From Pycnococcus provasolii (taxonomy: Eukaryota; Chlorophyta; Pseudoscourfieldiophyceae; Pseudoscourfieldiales; Pycnococcaceae): DNA of 64,000 nucleotides. Positions 21,501 through 32,265 of the stretch are shown here, piece by piece (position 1 is the stretch's first letter; every line of letters starts with the position of its first letter). The translations under genes and the position numbers were made by a program. The notes beneath the pieces are model-generated. The model worked only from the letters and a program-made list of their open reading frames with translations, was not told the DNA's origin and searched no databases. The stretch is from positions 496,001 to 560,000 of the forward strand of contig OW568877.1 of assembly GCA_938743325.2 (NCBI GenBank). Direction: 5' to 3'.

Positions 21501-22332
21501 TGCTGAAGTTCGGCTCGAACGTCTGTCCCTCTCGGCTTGTTTCCCACCCCTGCGAGACAACCTCGACGATGGCCATGTCGCCGTCGCCATACATCCAGAT
21601 ACGCTTGACACGTCTTTTCGTGAGCAGCTGCAGCAGCTTGGCGTAGCTGATGATGGCGCTACCCGTCGGAGGCACGGAGTGGTGCAGGCCTTTGGCATCC
21701 TTGTAGAACCCAATTGCCTTGGTCTTGTAGTCGTCAAACTTCCACTCGAGCGAGCGCGTGTTGGTGCGTTTGTGGATTCTCGGCTTTTCCTCGAGTACGA
21801 ATTCGTCGTCGGCGAGAGTCTTCTGGAAGAGCGCGTTCTTTTTCTTTCCACTCATGATAGGCGCCTGCTGCTGCTGCTGCTGCTGTTGGGGAAGACTGAC
21901 TTGTGCTGCTGCCGCAGAGGTTGACGTGGTTGTGGGTGTGGTACGTTGAGGACTCGTCGTCACTGGAGCTTGCACGTTTTCTTCCTCTTCGTTATCGTCG
22001 TCTTCGTCTTCGTCGTCTTCATCTTCGTCGTCGTCGACATCCCGCGCACGAGCAAGTAAGACGACGCCCATGAGACGACCACTAGCACCAGCACGACGAC
22101 GACGACGACGGCAAGAGTTATTAAGAACATTAATACTAGAGGAGGCTGCCGCAGTCCCCGTACTACTACTACGAGAAGAAGAAGTGTGAGAATGAAAAAC
22201 ACGAAAACTGCTCCCATGTGAGGCACTACAACTCACATGAGCATGAGGACGACGACATGATGAAGGGAACACGCAGACGTGAGCCCTTAAACGCAACGAA
22301 GGACGCTTCAAGACGGTGTGTTGCGCCGCCAT
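18520..22332 (-). CDS. FtsHi-type plastid AAA-ATPase (protease-dead FtsH), FtsHi5-like
   Basis: 1,270 aa from ATG 22332. A Ser/Arg/His-rich presequence is followed by a strongly acidic DEDED run and a Gln run. The AAA+ module (~430-660) has Walker A GPPGTGKT (~477), Walker B IVFIDEID, the sensor [10 protein letters not shown] and arginine-finger region LLRSGRFD. In active FtsH a HEAGH zinc motif follows; here the aligned stretch (~714) reads [14 protein letters not shown], without HExxH. The ATPase looks intact but the protease site is missing, as in the plant FtsHi proteins that join Ycf2 in the plastid inner-envelope import motor. The length fits FtsHi5 best. I could not place clear membrane helices near the N terminus, so anchoring is open. 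Convergent with the NOL12 gene. Confidence 0.82.
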   Translation of the reverse strand: MAAQHTVLKRPSLRLRAHVCVFPSSCRRPHAHVSCSASHGSSFRVFHSHTSSSRSSSTGTAAASSSINVLNNSCRRRRRRAGASGRLMGVVLLARARDVDDDEDEDDEDEDDDNEEEENVQAPVTTSPQRTTPTTTSTSAAAAQVSLPQQQQQQQQAPIMSGKKKNALFQKTLADDEFVLEEKPRIHKRTNTRSLEWKFDDYKTKAIGFYKDAKGLHHSVPPTGSAIISYAKLLQLLTKRRVKRIWMYGDGDMAIVEVVSQGWETSREGQTFEPNFSTMRQYLSSSENPELSVEKERFLCYLPADVWDDGHFMSLIKNTWPQIDHEGRAVPNFFKHSTCHLAMVPHAPHAYYAIAFTQAKTILFAMAVRAVYDFIVPLIPEPGKPEQEEVEEAFIKARAKIFNLDVDDPLFQEQILDKENLNFGIGGRGTTGVLFDDVAGIDHVLEPLKDAINAFMKTSPLYEEMDIEPPKGILLYGPPGTGKTMVARAIAGEAGVPFFSISGSEFVEMYEGIAASRMADLFKQARAAKPSIVFIDEIDTIGAARRPLGQGDLDSGSREREMGLIRMLYELDGSVDPDTGKSSNEGIIFMAATNRPESLDQALLRSGRFDMIIAVTEPNESNRKKILQVHGKRYLGSLPKDDKVREQMFEDMARVTSGFSGAELVNLLNETAIITVREGRREANYRDFMKAFDRYTIGLNRMPMPVGTRVRSHVSLIYAARAVCGAYEGDDVNYVSVNPTDQIPARIEIEPYLYLNREGKPNKPGPIDIRMTDLLPNYFREIELNYTGRAIEEVLYGKAGVTPFTANETWVCAEFARWIVMESGGLPPKERSGLLGKGWGKPKDRTLRSSDDGKHRKMSEVQNAWEDPLSVFNTDEFVADRTSAVRWAQGKIGPKDTHKVDPTHALLDHVLTSIDIGILQVQAVAYEGAKERVLKLLPVIQIIAEELATNENARVEGDRIRELLEEHKESIDRAGRVRSVHANASNGTVVFAQERPPREGNMYRLSEDFRRREKEARIGSKVAFCTFAIQYPNMMYNSTPLERIIHGEHARTSTVLTEPWFRQIMREQEWDAAGVGRKAHELAKEQVNRHGEGAKWDATNLAPLEGPHPWKFERSHDPTADPNQVHVGEPLWMPRTVEISDEGYAIFQGNNLDEWNHHIAGSTEMGEHYSGWDKGGFEVGPSDPKFWMMNVDHYRKFFSPYGVRHRKGYKGRLPFTPVFLTPDEETQERGEERRKKEEAELPKHRTLMEDSPTLQKLQTRFAEMGATKLR

Positions 22333-23267
22333 AGTTGCAACTGCAAATGCCGCCGAGAACAACGTTGCCCGAGGGTTATCCAAAACCTCCACCTGGGGGG
22401 GCAGGAAAAAAGGGGGCCTTTTTCGTCTACTTTTTAGCTAGGGTTTTCGACTTTTTTTCTACCGAGGCCCCCGGGGGACCTGGGAGGGGGGACCCCAGGG
22501 GGGGACAGACAGGGGAGGGGCGGACTCTGGGGCAGGGGATCCCTTTGGGGACCCACCCTTGGACCTTGTAAGATTTACGTTCCAAGGAGGATCCCCGAAA
22601 GGTTTCCGGTGCGACGGTTCGTCTCCCCCCCCCTCCGTCAATTATTTTGCTCCTGTTCAGTTCCCGAACGAGCTTGCGGGAGGGTCGGCGAACCGGCACT
22701 TTGATTCTCATGAGGCTTAAGGTGAAAGATGGAGGGCGATGAGGCTTAAGTGTCATATGCTCATATGGACGCTGCACACGTCTCTTTTTGTTTCCTTCGA
22801 TCCTTCTATGAGCAGGTGCTCAGAGGGAGGCTCACTCAAAGGTGACAGGGCGAGGCCCATAGATTGATATATGGTGCTTAGAGGCTCATACCTATAGATC
22901 GATATAGCGTGCACCGGTGGGTGACCTTACACGCACTGTACCTTATTCTGACATTGCACTACTGATTTTTAATTCCCGCCTTTACCATAGTCTAAAAATT
23001 AACCTCAGAGAGACGTTGAGATTTGGATGGGACACACTGCAGTATGTGGCTTTCTTACACTCCGTTCGCGAGGTTTTGCACCTTAAGCTGAGAGCTGAGA
23101 GCTGCCGCAAGCGCTTCGTTCAGGCTCTTGAGTGAGTTGCTCTGCTCTTCCTAATAAAGGTTATATTTCGAATTTTGAAAACCTCGAGGGTATTCAAAAC
23201 CTCAGTCACCTTCATTGAGGGTTCATTCTTTGCTCAGCAGCTTCATTCGCATTTATTATTTTGAAGT
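22333..23267. other. 935-bp divergent intergenic region
   Basis: Just upstream of the FtsHi start is a G/C homopolymer-rich stretch (about 22395-22530). A TAGGGTTTTC (telo-box-like on the minus strand) lies at about 22438. AGGCTTAAG-type short direct repeats occur near 22710-22750. Two similar TAGAT(T/C)GATATA copies are at about 22861 and 22897. No credible gene, RNA or mobile element was recognised. Confidence 0.5.
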
Positions 23268-25601
23268 ATGATGTTCTGTGTCTTCTTGCTCGCCATGGCG
23301 ATGAACGCTCACGCGAACGCGTTCGTTCTCGACATTCAAACGTACGTCACCACGCAAAACACGCAAAACAACCTACACGTTCGACTCGTCCTGGAAAGGC
23401 GACCGGACACGTACGACGTGCCGATAACGCTCGGACCAGACAAACTTGCGTACGACCAAAACGGGAAGCCGTGGACGCTAGAAACGCCGCTCCTGCTTAC
23501 AGCCAGAGCGGACCAACCACCGCGCACGCAGTTCCTCTTCCAGCACGTACGCGAGTACGCGCTCGCCTACGAACGCATCGAGCAGGTGGCGGAGTGCCTC
23601 AGTAACGCGCCCGAAGGGGGAGTCGAGTGCTGCTCGCGCGCAGACGGAGTTCTCAAGTACACGCTGACGCGGAACACGTCGAAAGTGTCCGTCTTCAACG
23701 TGATGCCGGGCACGCGCAAGCTATCGTTTCACGTTTCTGTCGCACAGGTGGGCGGGTCCGCTGCTCGTCAGGCTGTTGTCTCACTCGACAAAACCGTGCC
23801 ACTCATGGAGCAGCTCGGAGCACCAGGCGTGGGGAACGAGACGGCGACCGTCTCGCTCGTCGTCGTAAATGGCACGGGACACGAACACCTCACGCTCGAC
23901 CATCTTCCTTCGACGCCCTACTACGCGGTCGTTCGCGAAAACTCGTTCGTCCAGCCACCTTTCCTCGTTCCCACGAGCGAATTTGGCGAGTACCGGCGAC
24001 AGGTGGGCACGTCCAACGTGAGCTGGCATAACTGTTTTGATTGCACCAAGCCGCGAGGGAAGTGCACAAGCCTAAAGAGCAGCAGCAGTCGCGACGAGAC
24101 ATTTGGGGAGTACGATCCGAACGATCAGCTCTACCGATACCGAGACGAGGACGACCTGCGCATCGACATCGCCAGCGCGGCCAGCAGCGAAACTGCCGCA
24201 TGCCGCCAGTTCCATATGTTTGATCCAGTTCATATGCACCACATGCTGCCCAGCTACGAGAGCGTTTACTGCGAGACGGGTGGAACGATCGTCCTGACGA
24301 CGATGCTTGAAATCGGCACAGACGTGCAGATGAGGTTGCTGTCCCCCGCACGTCCTGTGGTGACACGCATTGACCTGCACATGCACCACGAAGAGAGCGA
24401 CGATGGGAGCGACGTCGGCAACGAGTCGCCGCGACTCTCCCTTGTCGTGGAAGTCACCAATGGCGGTGATCTTTCCGGGAACTTTATTGTGCAGGGACTA
24501 CCTTGCTGCTTTGCAAAAGGCTTGGATTCCAACGGCACTGCGTGCAGCACTTCTTGGGACATGATTGTTGGCCATGCAAAGCTGCCCTCCTCTGACTCCT
24601 CGACCATTGCTATGACGCGTGATCTTGCACGGAGCGAGAACGACACGGTTCAGTACGACGTCGAGTACTCTTTTGAGCACACTCCCGACGAGATGCGAGG
24701 AATCGGCATGATGATATGCGGCGTGCAAGTCTCTGTCGTTAAGGGTGAAGATGCGTCGTCAGAGCTTACGCCGCCGGACTCAAGCTCCATTGAGATGTGG
24801 GCAGCTATGGTATTTGACGCAGGTGTAAAGGAGCCGCCACCGCCGCCGCCGCCGCCGCCGTCTCCTCCTCCTCAGCCTCCTGCGATCTCTGAGAGCGTGA
24901 ACGCATCGCAGTCGCCACTTCCGACGACGACGACGACGATGACCACCACCGCAGCCGCCACCGCCGTCACGACAAGCACGATTCCCACAACTACTCCAGC
25001 TTCGGAACAAACCACTCCAGCGCCAGTGCCACCCTTGTCGCAAACAACGTCATCAACGACACAAATGGTGACAACGACAACACCAACGGAGGGGTCCTCT
25101 CACGCTTCCGATTGCTCGTCTTTATCCTCAGGCATGCCCGACTGTGGGACACACGGACGCAGGGTTGAATGCACATGCATGTGCGACGATGGATGGTCGA
25201 CAGACTACAGTCAGGATCTTGCATCGTTCCTCTGGTGCACTGTTCCATCGCATGTCAGCAAGCTATCCACGGACCGCGAGGTTCCCGTGAATAGCACACC
25301 TGGTGTGCACACCGACGAGCCTGGTCGCGGCAAGTTCGACGCATTTCACAGCTTTTGGCCTCCCAGTCGATGGCTTACCACTTTCGTTGTAGTGGCTACG
25401 ATTATGATGGTGTGCTGCATTCGCCGCGCGTGTCTTCGCAGCCGTGCAAGTGACCCTCTCGAAACGAAAGGCGGGGTGAACAGCGCTCCTCCTGAATACG
25501 AAGATGTTGACGACGACGAGCAGATTTTGTGCAGCGACGATGCGATCTTGCTCGACATGAACGACGTGCACATTGAGCATTCTGCGGCGACGGCAGCTTA
25601 A
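23268..25601 (+). CDS. type I membrane glycoprotein, possibly HAP2/GCS1-like gamete fusogen
   Basis: 777 aa. A signal peptide (MMFCVFLLAMAMNAHANA) leads into a ~500-residue Cys-containing ectodomain with several N-x-S/T sites. Then come a Pro run (~523), a mucin-like Thr/Pro/Ser stretch, a compact Cys cluster (~625-660) with an EGF-like CTCMCDDGW, one membrane helix (~701-722, FVVVATIMMVCCIRRACLR) and a short acidic tail. The ectodomain recalls HAP2/GCS1 in layout: an early membrane-distal beta-rich part, an FDC...C region, and a late EVTNGGDLSGNF...CC segment like the HAP2 domain-III entry. HAP2 is the class II fusogen of eukaryotic gametes. The similarity is by eye and partial, so a different surface glycoprotein is quite possible; the general topology is well supported. 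Confidence 0.5.
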   Translation: MMFCVFLLAMAMNAHANAFVLDIQTYVTTQNTQNNLHVRLVLERRPDTYDVPITLGPDKLAYDQNGKPWTLETPLLLTARADQPPRTQFLFQHVREYALAYERIEQVAECLSNAPEGGVECCSRADGVLKYTLTRNTSKVSVFNVMPGTRKLSFHVSVAQVGGSAARQAVVSLDKTVPLMEQLGAPGVGNETATVSLVVVNGTGHEHLTLDHLPSTPYYAVVRENSFVQPPFLVPTSEFGEYRRQVGTSNVSWHNCFDCTKPRGKCTSLKSSSSRDETFGEYDPNDQLYRYRDEDDLRIDIASAASSETAACRQFHMFDPVHMHHMLPSYESVYCETGGTIVLTTMLEIGTDVQMRLLSPARPVVTRIDLHMHHEESDDGSDVGNESPRLSLVVEVTNGGDLSGNFIVQGLPCCFAKGLDSNGTACSTSWDMIVGHAKLPSSDSSTIAMTRDLARSENDTVQYDVEYSFEHTPDEMRGIGMMICGVQVSVVKGEDASSELTPPDSSSIEMWAAMVFDAGVKEPPPPPPPPPSPPPQPPAISESVNASQSPLPTTTTTMTTTAAATAVTTSTIPTTTPASEQTTPAPVPPLSQTTSSTTQMVTTTTPTEGSSHASDCSSLSSGMPDCGTHGRRVECTCMCDDGWSTDYSQDLASFLWCTVPSHVSKLSTDREVPVNSTPGVHTDEPGRGKFDAFHSFWPPSRWLTTFVVVATIMMVCCIRRACLRSRASDPLETKGGVNSAPPEYEDVDDDEQILCSDDAILLDMNDVHIEHSAATAA

Positions 25602-25849
25602 ACCCTTGATTTTGGATGCAGACTTTGTTTTTGGGGGAAGGTGGGAGGTGGGCGAGTGCTTCGTGTTTAAGCGTGTCGATTGGCGTGCTTTAAACACAAA
25701 AAAAAGTGTTTTAAACAGATGATTTAATTTTTCATTCGTTGCAGTGAAGTTGGTATTGCCTTATACTCCCCCTTTCTCTCTTCCACCTTTCAAAAAAAAA
25801 ACCGCATCCAGATTCAGCTGGGCTGGCGATGCACGTATCCTGATTTTCT

Positions 25850-27220
25850 TCAATACCGACGGCGCATTGAAGCCACCTCTGCAGACTTTTTGCGAGCGGC
25901 TTCAGCTAGAGCATCCGCGCGCATCACCGCGCTCTCCAAATCGCGGTCTCGAATAACCTCGTCGAGCACGCCGCCCGCTGTTCTCCTCTGCCCTCTTCGT
26001 GCAGGGCTTGATCCAGGCTGCGACGTCGGCCATGCTTTTTGCGTCGTGTGCGGGAAAACGTCAATAGGTCCGGCAGTGTGCAGGTCGCCTGCATACACAG
26101 CACACTCTTCCTCCCGAGCAACGCGGCGAGGGCTCATCGCCGGCGGTGGAATTTGCGGCGGCGCTGCGCCAGCGGGAACCCATGCCGCATAGGTAGGTGG
26201 CGCGGCATCCACCTTCGGCTTGCGATTGCGCCACGGTGGAGCACCCTCCTTCCGCTTCGGCGCGAGCGCCGTTTCGAGGCGTTCCTGCATGAGTCCAACC
26301 TGGCTACGGAGCAGCGTCGACTCGCGTTCGTAGAGGCGCTGCACGTCCGCTGCCCGCCCGTCTGACCTCTCCTTCGCACCAGCAAGTTCCGTCTTCTCCT
26401 TCTCCACCTTGCGCAGCGCGAAGTTCTGATTCCTTGCCAAGCTCTGGCTGTTGCGCAGCCTGCTTCGTGTGTCGTTGAGTCTGTCCCTCAGGTCGCTCGC
26501 CCGCCTTGCAATCGTAACGCGCGCGCGCTCACGGCTGCGGCTCCACTTGTCCGCCAACGTCTGTAAGCTCGCGCACTCCGCGGTGGCCGCGGCGGCGGTT
26601 GCCTCTGCGAGCTCGAGCCCTTGCCTCAGCCCGGCGATCTCGTCCTGCGCCTGTATGTACGCCGCTTCGTATCCCGCGCACTTTTCCTCGGCGATTTGCG
26701 TTCGCTTCTTCAGCTCGTCGATTTCGACGAGCGCAAACTTGAGCGGCTCGGCGGATTCTGCGCGTATTGCGTTAAGCTCCGAGCGCAAGCCGTTTGCTCG
26801 CAGCGACTCCGCCTCGAGTTTCTTCCAGTAGCTACTGTCGACGGACATGACGAGTCGCATGACCCAGTCGGAGTTCTGCGCCTCTGCGATGTACCCCGGC
26901 GCGTGCTTTTGTATGAGCGCATATGCTCGTTCGCGCGACCTGCGCGTGTACTCCTTACGTGCCGCCGTTGCGGCCCCTGGAGGACCCCCTGGAGCCGGCG
27001 TTTTTTGTGAGGTCAAGGGCGTTCGCGGCACCCTAGCTGAAGAAGAGGGCGTTTTTTTCGCCGCCGTCGTCGCCGTCTGACGCCGCTGCTGCGTCGCCGG
27101 CGTGAGAGGAACCGTCGCGTGAACGGTATCTGTGGCGGCCGGCATGTCGAGTTGTCGACAAGTGCACCTGCAAGGCAAGGCGTGAGTGAAGTCTTGCGGC
27201 CCCCGACCCCCTTGACTCAT
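25850..27220 (-). CDS. coiled-coil protein, function unknown
   Basis: Up to 456 aa from ATG 27220; a second ATG at 27145 would remove 25 residues including a Cys-rich start. A Thr/Ala/Pro-rich disordered segment precedes a helical core at residues ~85-320 with heptad-like spacing (SLRANGLRSELNAIRAESAE, then EKCAGYEAAYIQAQDEIAGL). A Pro-rich linker and a short final helix follow. There is no membrane segment, signal peptide or catalytic motif. It could be a cytoskeletal, centriolar or SMC-like scaffold; I do not recognise a specific family. Convergent with the HAP2-like gene, with 250 bp between them. Confidence 0.6.
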   Translation of the reverse strand: MSQGGRGPQDFTHALPCRCTCRQLDMPAATDTVHATVPLTPATQQRRQTATTAAKKTPSSSARVPRTPLTSQKTPAPGGPPGAATAARKEYTRRSRERAYALIQKHAPGYIAEAQNSDWVMRLVMSVDSSYWKKLEAESLRANGLRSELNAIRAESAEPLKFALVEIDELKKRTQIAEEKCAGYEAAYIQAQDEIAGLRQGLELAEATAAAATAECASLQTLADKWSRSRERARVTIARRASDLRDRLNDTRSRLRNSQSLARNQNFALRKVEKEKTELAGAKERSDGRAADVQRLYERESTLLRSQVGLMQERLETALAPKRKEGAPPWRNRKPKVDAAPPTYAAWVPAGAAPPQIPPPAMSPRRVAREEECAVYAGDLHTAGPIDVFPHTTQKAWPTSQPGSSPARRGQRRTAGGVLDEVIRDRDLESAVMRADALAEAARKKSAEVASMRRRY

Positions 27221-27773
27221 ATTGGGGGACGGAACGACTCCCCGAATATTACCTTATTGACCGGGTAAGTACGGTTGGTTGACTGGAATCCTGTCGTTCG
27301 GTCGTTCCAAAGCAAACGGTCCGGTCGTTCCCCCAGGCAGCCAGGGGGATAATAGCCTCCGCTAAAATAGGACCTGTACGAGCCTCACCTCCGCAGGTGT
27401 CCGGACGCAGCTAACCTTAGCTGGTGGACGCTTGCCTTTGTTGTGACCGATTCATAGTCTAATTTCCTACTACGATAGACGCAGGCTGTGAGGCTATGTG
27501 TGAGTCCTCCTCGAGAGACCACATAAAAGCAGAAATGCGGAATTCCAACGTCTCTCCCGCCAGATGCCAGAGTGATGCCGGAGGGGTGGGTCCCAGTCTC
27601 CTCACCAGTCTCCCAGACGAACCCTATCGTAACCCCGAACACGAACCCCGAACCCGAACACGAACACGAACACGAACTCCTAACCCCTAACTCCTGACCT
27701 CCCTGTTTCTCTGTGCTTTCGTTGTGGGTTGGACCCGTCCGAAGGTTGAGAAGTTTGACCGCGGGTTCGTCTC
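27221..27773. other. divergent intergenic region with CCCGAA/CCCTAA tract
   Basis: The segment 27619-27696, about 80 bases before the next gene's ATG, consists of CCCGAAC/ACGAAC units ending in CTAACCCCTAAC. Short CGTTCGGTCGTTCC-type repeats lie near 27285-27335. No gene or RNA is recognised. Confidence 0.6.
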
Positions 27774-28146
27774 ATGGCCGCGTTGACGACGAAGTCTGCG
27801 CCTGCGCCTGTGCCGCGTTACATGCGACACACCGCATGCAGTTCCAGTTCCAGTAGTGAAGGCAATACCAAGTCTATGCAAGGCGGCCATGGGTCTGGCG
27901 AAGGTCGCACAATCGTCGAGTCCGCGAAAAGATTGGGCTTGCACCCCAACTTGGTGTGCCACGGTGTCGTCGACTGGAGAGGCCCCGGCCCGGCCCATGT
28001 GGTGAACACCACCGCCAGTCGCGTCGTCGACACGGTGGCGTTGCGCCAGATGTCCGCGGAAAGGCACGCCGCGAGAATGGCAGGCGCACGAAACGTGGGT
28101 CGCGGTGGAGAAGCAGCGCCTTCGTGGGGAAGGCCGACGAATGCAC

Positions 28147-28179
<33 letters not shown>

Positions 28180-29162
28180 ATGGTCAGAAGGACTTGGCAA
28201 CGCGAAGGCGGCTTGCGGACGAGGAGCAGGCGCTTGCACAACGCCGGACCGAGGCGCTGCGTCGCGCAAGATCGCCTTCGTGGGGAAGGCCGATGAGTGC
28301 ACCGTCACCGTCGTCGTCGTCGCATGGTCAGAAGGACTTGGCGACGCGAAGGCGGCTTGCGGACGAGGAGCAGGCGCTTGCACAACGCCGGACCGAGGCG
28401 CTGCGTCGCGCAAGAGAGGGCGAACTCACGTATCCAAACCTCCTAAGGAATGCGTGGACGAGCGACAAGCCAGTGCCGCTTTCCACCAAGCAGCACAATC
28501 GCGAGCTCGAGAAGGAAATGGCAGAAGCACGAACAGAAGTGCTCGAACGCGCACGAGCGCGTGCGGAGGCGGCTCGTGCGAAACGGGAGGGCCGCGTGCC
28601 GCGCGTCGAGCGCAGGCGAGGCGCGGGCGCGTCGTCGTCGTCGGCAAGGCCTCCGCCACCGGTTGAGCTGGAGGCGATCTCCTTCGACGAGTGGAACGAC
28701 GCGGTGGACTGTGACGCCGTGCTTGCTTCTCTGGTGGACGACGTCGTTGCGGATGCGGATGCAGAGGAGGACGTTGAGGGCGTGCTTGCTTCTCTGGTGA
28801 ACGACATTGTTGCGGAGGAGGAGGAGGAGGAGGAGGAGGAGGAGGATTATGACCTCACAGACGACTCAACGGAGCTCGCGGCGCTCTCGTACGTGGACGG
28901 CGTATCCACGCGCCTGTACTGCCCGACGTGGATGCGTCCGAGTCGCCTGTACGCATTCGATGCGACCGGTCGTCGCATTCCCCCTCGCCGTCTGAATGGA
29001 ATGCTTCACGAGCGCGCTCAGCGACTACGAGCTCGCAGCGTTCGTCGCGTCTGGCCGCACTCGTCGGTACTGAAGAGCACGCTCGCATCGTTAAGGCAGC
29101 GTCACGACTGGGTCGAGCCGGAGGAGGAGGAGGAGGAGGAGGAGGAGGAGGAGGAGGCGTGA
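27774..29162 (+). CDS. hypothetical protein with a duplicated ~50-aa segment
   Basis: 462 aa; I do not recognise it. Two near-identical segments beginning SWGRP and ending RRTEALRRAR are encoded at about 28116-28268 and 28275-28415, differing mainly in the length of a Ser run from TCG repeats. Each unit contains a charged helix (ATRRRLADEEQALAQRRTEA). A further basic helix, an acidic Glu run from GAG repeats (about 28815-28850) and a Cys/Trp-containing block (STRLYCPTWMRPSRLYAFD) follow, then a final Glu run. Coding is supported by phase-preserving repeats, a stop followed by TGTAA at 29183-29187, and a typical 5' tract. Confidence 0.6.
28116..28415 (+). repeat. tandem in-frame duplication (~150 bp) in a hypothetical gene
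   Basis: Two copies of a unit running from CCTTCGTGGGGAAGGCCGA to GCGTCGCGCAAGA; they are nearly identical apart from the number of TCG triplets. The high identity shows a recent duplication that preserved frame. Confidence 0.85.
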
Positions 29163-29443
29163 AGAAAAGTGCGCGTTGATTGTGTAACAAGGCTGTACTG
29201 TACCTGTTGTTATGTACTATTGTTGGTACCGTACCAAACGCGCAAACGTATTACCTATATAATTTTTTTTGACCTCTGCGGTTGTCCACGTCACACAACA
29301 CACTAGACTAGAGAGAACCGTGCCTGGCCCTCCCAACCCCTAATCAAGTTACGATAGAAGTTTGGTTTGGGGTTTGGGGGAACGCGTACTCGTAGATCCC
29401 CCGAAACTTTCTTTGTGGCCCACAACCCTCCACCTCACTCACG

Positions 29444-30267
29444 ATGTTTGCGCGAATGGGCCTCGCGCTCGTCGCGATGCTGGCGATGCTGCCGGCGTGC
29501 GTGGCTGGGTTCCAATCCACAGGAACGCAAAAGGCGGCTCAGGAAGCGTGCGGCCTACCCACAGACTACTACGCAACATCGCACTGTTTCGCAGACGCTA
29601 CGCACCACACATGTTGCATGCTCGTACGTCGACCTCTGAGCAGCCGTGCCGCCGCACATGCACCGTTCACTCACCTGACACACTCGCTATGAATAAAACA
29701 GGGACCAGAGGCACGCGCGTATGCCGATGCGTCAGGGAACCCAATTGGAACCGCGGCGGCTAGGGCATACAAGCACCTTCACGGACACGATCCTGACCCG
29801 AGTGAGCCTCTGCCTTGGTGCACGTACGTCGTTGCCTAGTTTTCGTTTTTTCTAGCTTGTTGGACTTGAACGAATTCACTCACTCGAAACGCCACAACAC
29901 AAACTACAGGTGCTTTGGTTCTCTCGTCTGCTCCGCGTATGCGTCAAAGTTCGCGGACACAGGAATTAAGTTCATTTTCGACCCTTCAGGTGTAGGCGCG
30001 AGCACGGGTGGCATGGCTGCTGTTGACGTTCCTCGCAATCCTTCTTGTGAGGCGAAGGCACGAACGTTCTTCGACGTGACAGCGCACGCGACTCCCGGCG
30101 TGGACGTTGAGACGAGTTTGTACACGGACGGGCGTTGTCCTCTTTGGGATCCTAAAATGCACATGGTTGACGTTGAGGATGCGCTTGACAAACATCCCGT
30201 GGACTTTAAGGTGACAGGTCGACAGAAGAGTGGAGGCGAGAGAGGGAGGCGTGTTGACGAGTATTGA
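29444..30267 (+). CDS. secreted cysteine-rich protein, three exons, unknown function
   Basis: Exons 29444-29623, 29702-29823 and 29910-30267, with introns of 78 and 86 nt, both starting GTACGTCG and ending CAG. Splicing keeps one frame: ...HTCCML joins GPEARAYADASGN..., and ...PLPWCT joins CFGSLVCSAYA.... The product is ~219 aa with a signal peptide (MFARMGLALVAMLAMLPACVAG). About ten Cys follow, in CC, C-x-C and spaced pairs, suggesting an oxidised extracellular or endomembrane protein. No family is recognised. The unspliced frames are short and would lose the Cys-rich domain, which supports the intron model. The nested transposon starts 67 bp after the stop codon. Confidence 0.7.
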
Positions 30268-30335
30268 ACAAAGAACATACAACTAATACAACAACCAAAA
30301 GTGTCACAAACCAAAACCAAAACCAAAGATATGTA

Positions 30336-30437
30336 GTATCCTGGAAAGAACTGCTCGCCCACCCGATAACTTCACCGTTTCGGGGTTGTTTTGGACGCCG
30401 TTTGTTCTCCACGGAACCTATGGTAGGCCTCATTTGG
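30336..30437 (+). repeat. left terminal inverted repeat of the mariner-type element
   Basis: 102 bp matching the reverse complement of 44091-44192 by eye without a mismatch; preceded by TA. Confidence 0.92.
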
Positions 30438-30645
30438 CCTGTGTAGCAGTATCCCTCGTTTTGAGAGACGGTTGCTCACAGTGGCGTGTTGATTGAATCG
30501 CACAGGAGCGCATCTCCATAGTGGGAAGGCCCACTGTTTCCCGGGGCCCCGACCTAGAATTTCCGACCATCCAGGATCCCCCGACCTGTACGACAGGAAC
30601 AAACTTTGGTCCAAACTCCCGCCATCTCTTTCTCCATTTCTCACA

Positions 30646-30657
30646 ATGGCATCAGCA

Positions 30658-30697
<40 letters not shown>

Positions 30698-32053
30698 GCG
30701 AAGAAAACAAGTTGCCAGGTCCTGCTCAGTCTTACTGGGACTTACGCCATGCGTGCGTCAAAGTCATGAACCGGCTATCGCGCGATCCTAAGCGAGCACC
30801 GCTTGAAAAAGTGGATGCAGGATCGCGCGTGAACGCGCCGACGCCATTGTGGATGGTAACAAAAGTTATTCAAGAAAGGAAGAGTAACCCAGAGTTAAAT
30901 CAACGAGAACTTTCAGATAAGGTTGGTCTTCCACGCACAACAGTTCGGGGCATTCTCCAACAAGAACAAGATGGTGGCGCCCTGCGCATCCGCACGTCCT
31001 TCGGTGAAGATGGCCGTGAGAGGATCCTGACGGTGGAGCAAGAGAAGTTGTTGTTGGAAGTTGCGGACGGTGCTCCGTACATTCCTGATGTTAAGCTTGT
31101 GCCTATGGCGCAAGCGAAGGACAACGCCTTTCCCGACTTGTCTAGGCGAACTCTGTACAACTATTTGTACGTGTACTGCACACCTCCGTTTGTGATCAAG
31201 CAGACGGACGGAACAACACTAGAAAAAAACCACGTTCGCGTGTTCGACATGCACCTCGGGTACGTCGAGGGTTTTGTGAAGTGGCGCAAGTCGAATGGCG
31301 ACGTCCTTATCTTCTACTTGGATGAGTTTCCTATCGCTGTTCCGTGGTGGCCGACGCACGGCAGGACGAGGAGAGGGACAACATTGCACGCAGACGCGGC
31401 GTACCGTACGACAAAGCATTCCGCGATCATGTGTGTGGGAGAGCAACACCGCATTCTTAAAGCTTTCCTTTACAAAACCGCCGTCAACGACGACAAGTAC
31501 GTGGACTTCATGTTGAAAAATCAGGCCACGGATGATGCCTGCCCGTCCTTTGGTGGCGAGGCACTCGTGACGAGGCTCAAGAAAATCGCCGATGAAACAA
31601 AACAACGCGTACTCCTGCTCGTGGACCGGCTAGGCACGTCCGGCACGAAGCACTACCCGGACAAGCAGCACTTCAACCGAAAGGTGAAGACGTCGTTTTC
31701 GCGGGATAATGGCCTCGGGTACGCGCACCTGCCAGTGAAAGGCTATCTGTTCGACCCCATCGAGCCGGCGAACGGCTTGATCCAGCGCTTCGTTGAGACG
31801 AAGTGGTTTTCAGAGACGCCACGAACGACGTCGTGGGGGCACGTCGTGCCAGGCCCGGCAGACTTTGCCGAAGCCGTTGCGGCTTTCAAAGCCGCAATCT
31901 GCGACACGAACGACCAGGGAAAAAAAAACCCGTTCCCTGGATTTTATCGGTGGCGTCAGTTCAGTTTGGCGGCAAAGAAGGTGTGGGAAAAGAACGCGCA
32001 CGCGCAAAAGGCAATCGCAGACCGCAAAAAAACACCAAAGGCACAGAGGTGGA
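30646..32053 (+). pseudogene. mariner-type transposase, 5' part (split by LTR-element insertion)
   Basis: From ATG 30646 a Gly run (GGC repeat) is followed by an N-terminal helix-turn-helix region (LNQRELSDKVGLPRTTVRGI) and the DDE/D catalytic core. The core reads LIFYLDEFPIAVPWWP for the first Asp, VLLLVDRLGTSGTKHYPD for the second, and DPIEPANGLIQRFVE for the third acid region. This order fits the IS630-Tc1-mariner superfamily, though the second motif (VDRLGT) is unlike the usual DNxxxH. The catalytic part is complete in this piece. The native frame ends at 32053, where the inserted element begins; the predicted frame reads on into the LTR to a stop at 32118. The remainder lies at 43635-44078. 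Confidence 0.85.
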
Positions 32054-32220
32054 TGTCGCGCGGCATGGCGGTGTGGTGGCGCAGTGGTGCGGTGGTGAGT
32101 GGTGTGTGTGTGGAATAAGTGCCTCCAACCTTCTAGAGTTGGTGAGGGTTTGGGCCCCCTCAAGATAAATATGGGTGAGTGTGGATGATTCGGGGATACG
32201 TTATCAGGATGACGTATCAG

Positions 32221-32252
32221 CAAGAAAATCCACATTAATGTGGATTTTCTTG
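32221..32252. repeat. perfect 32-bp palindrome in the LTR
   Basis: Centred on CATTAATG with arms CAAGAAAATCCA; the 3' LTR copy is at 43109-43140. It could form a hairpin in the transcript or bind a dimeric factor. Confidence 0.9.
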
Positions 32253-32265
32253 GTCCCCGTGAAGT

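Noticed and set aside
20194-21924. 576-codon frame on plus opposite the FtsHi gene
   Set aside because: It is the antisense of a strongly conserved AAA gene; codon bias in GC-rich DNA opens the opposite frame. Its protein has no recognisable family.
27240-27420. tRNA-like or structured RNA in the AT/GC-mixed spacer
   Set aside because: Short inverted stretches are present, but no cloverleaf with a T-loop GTTCRA block could be drawn.
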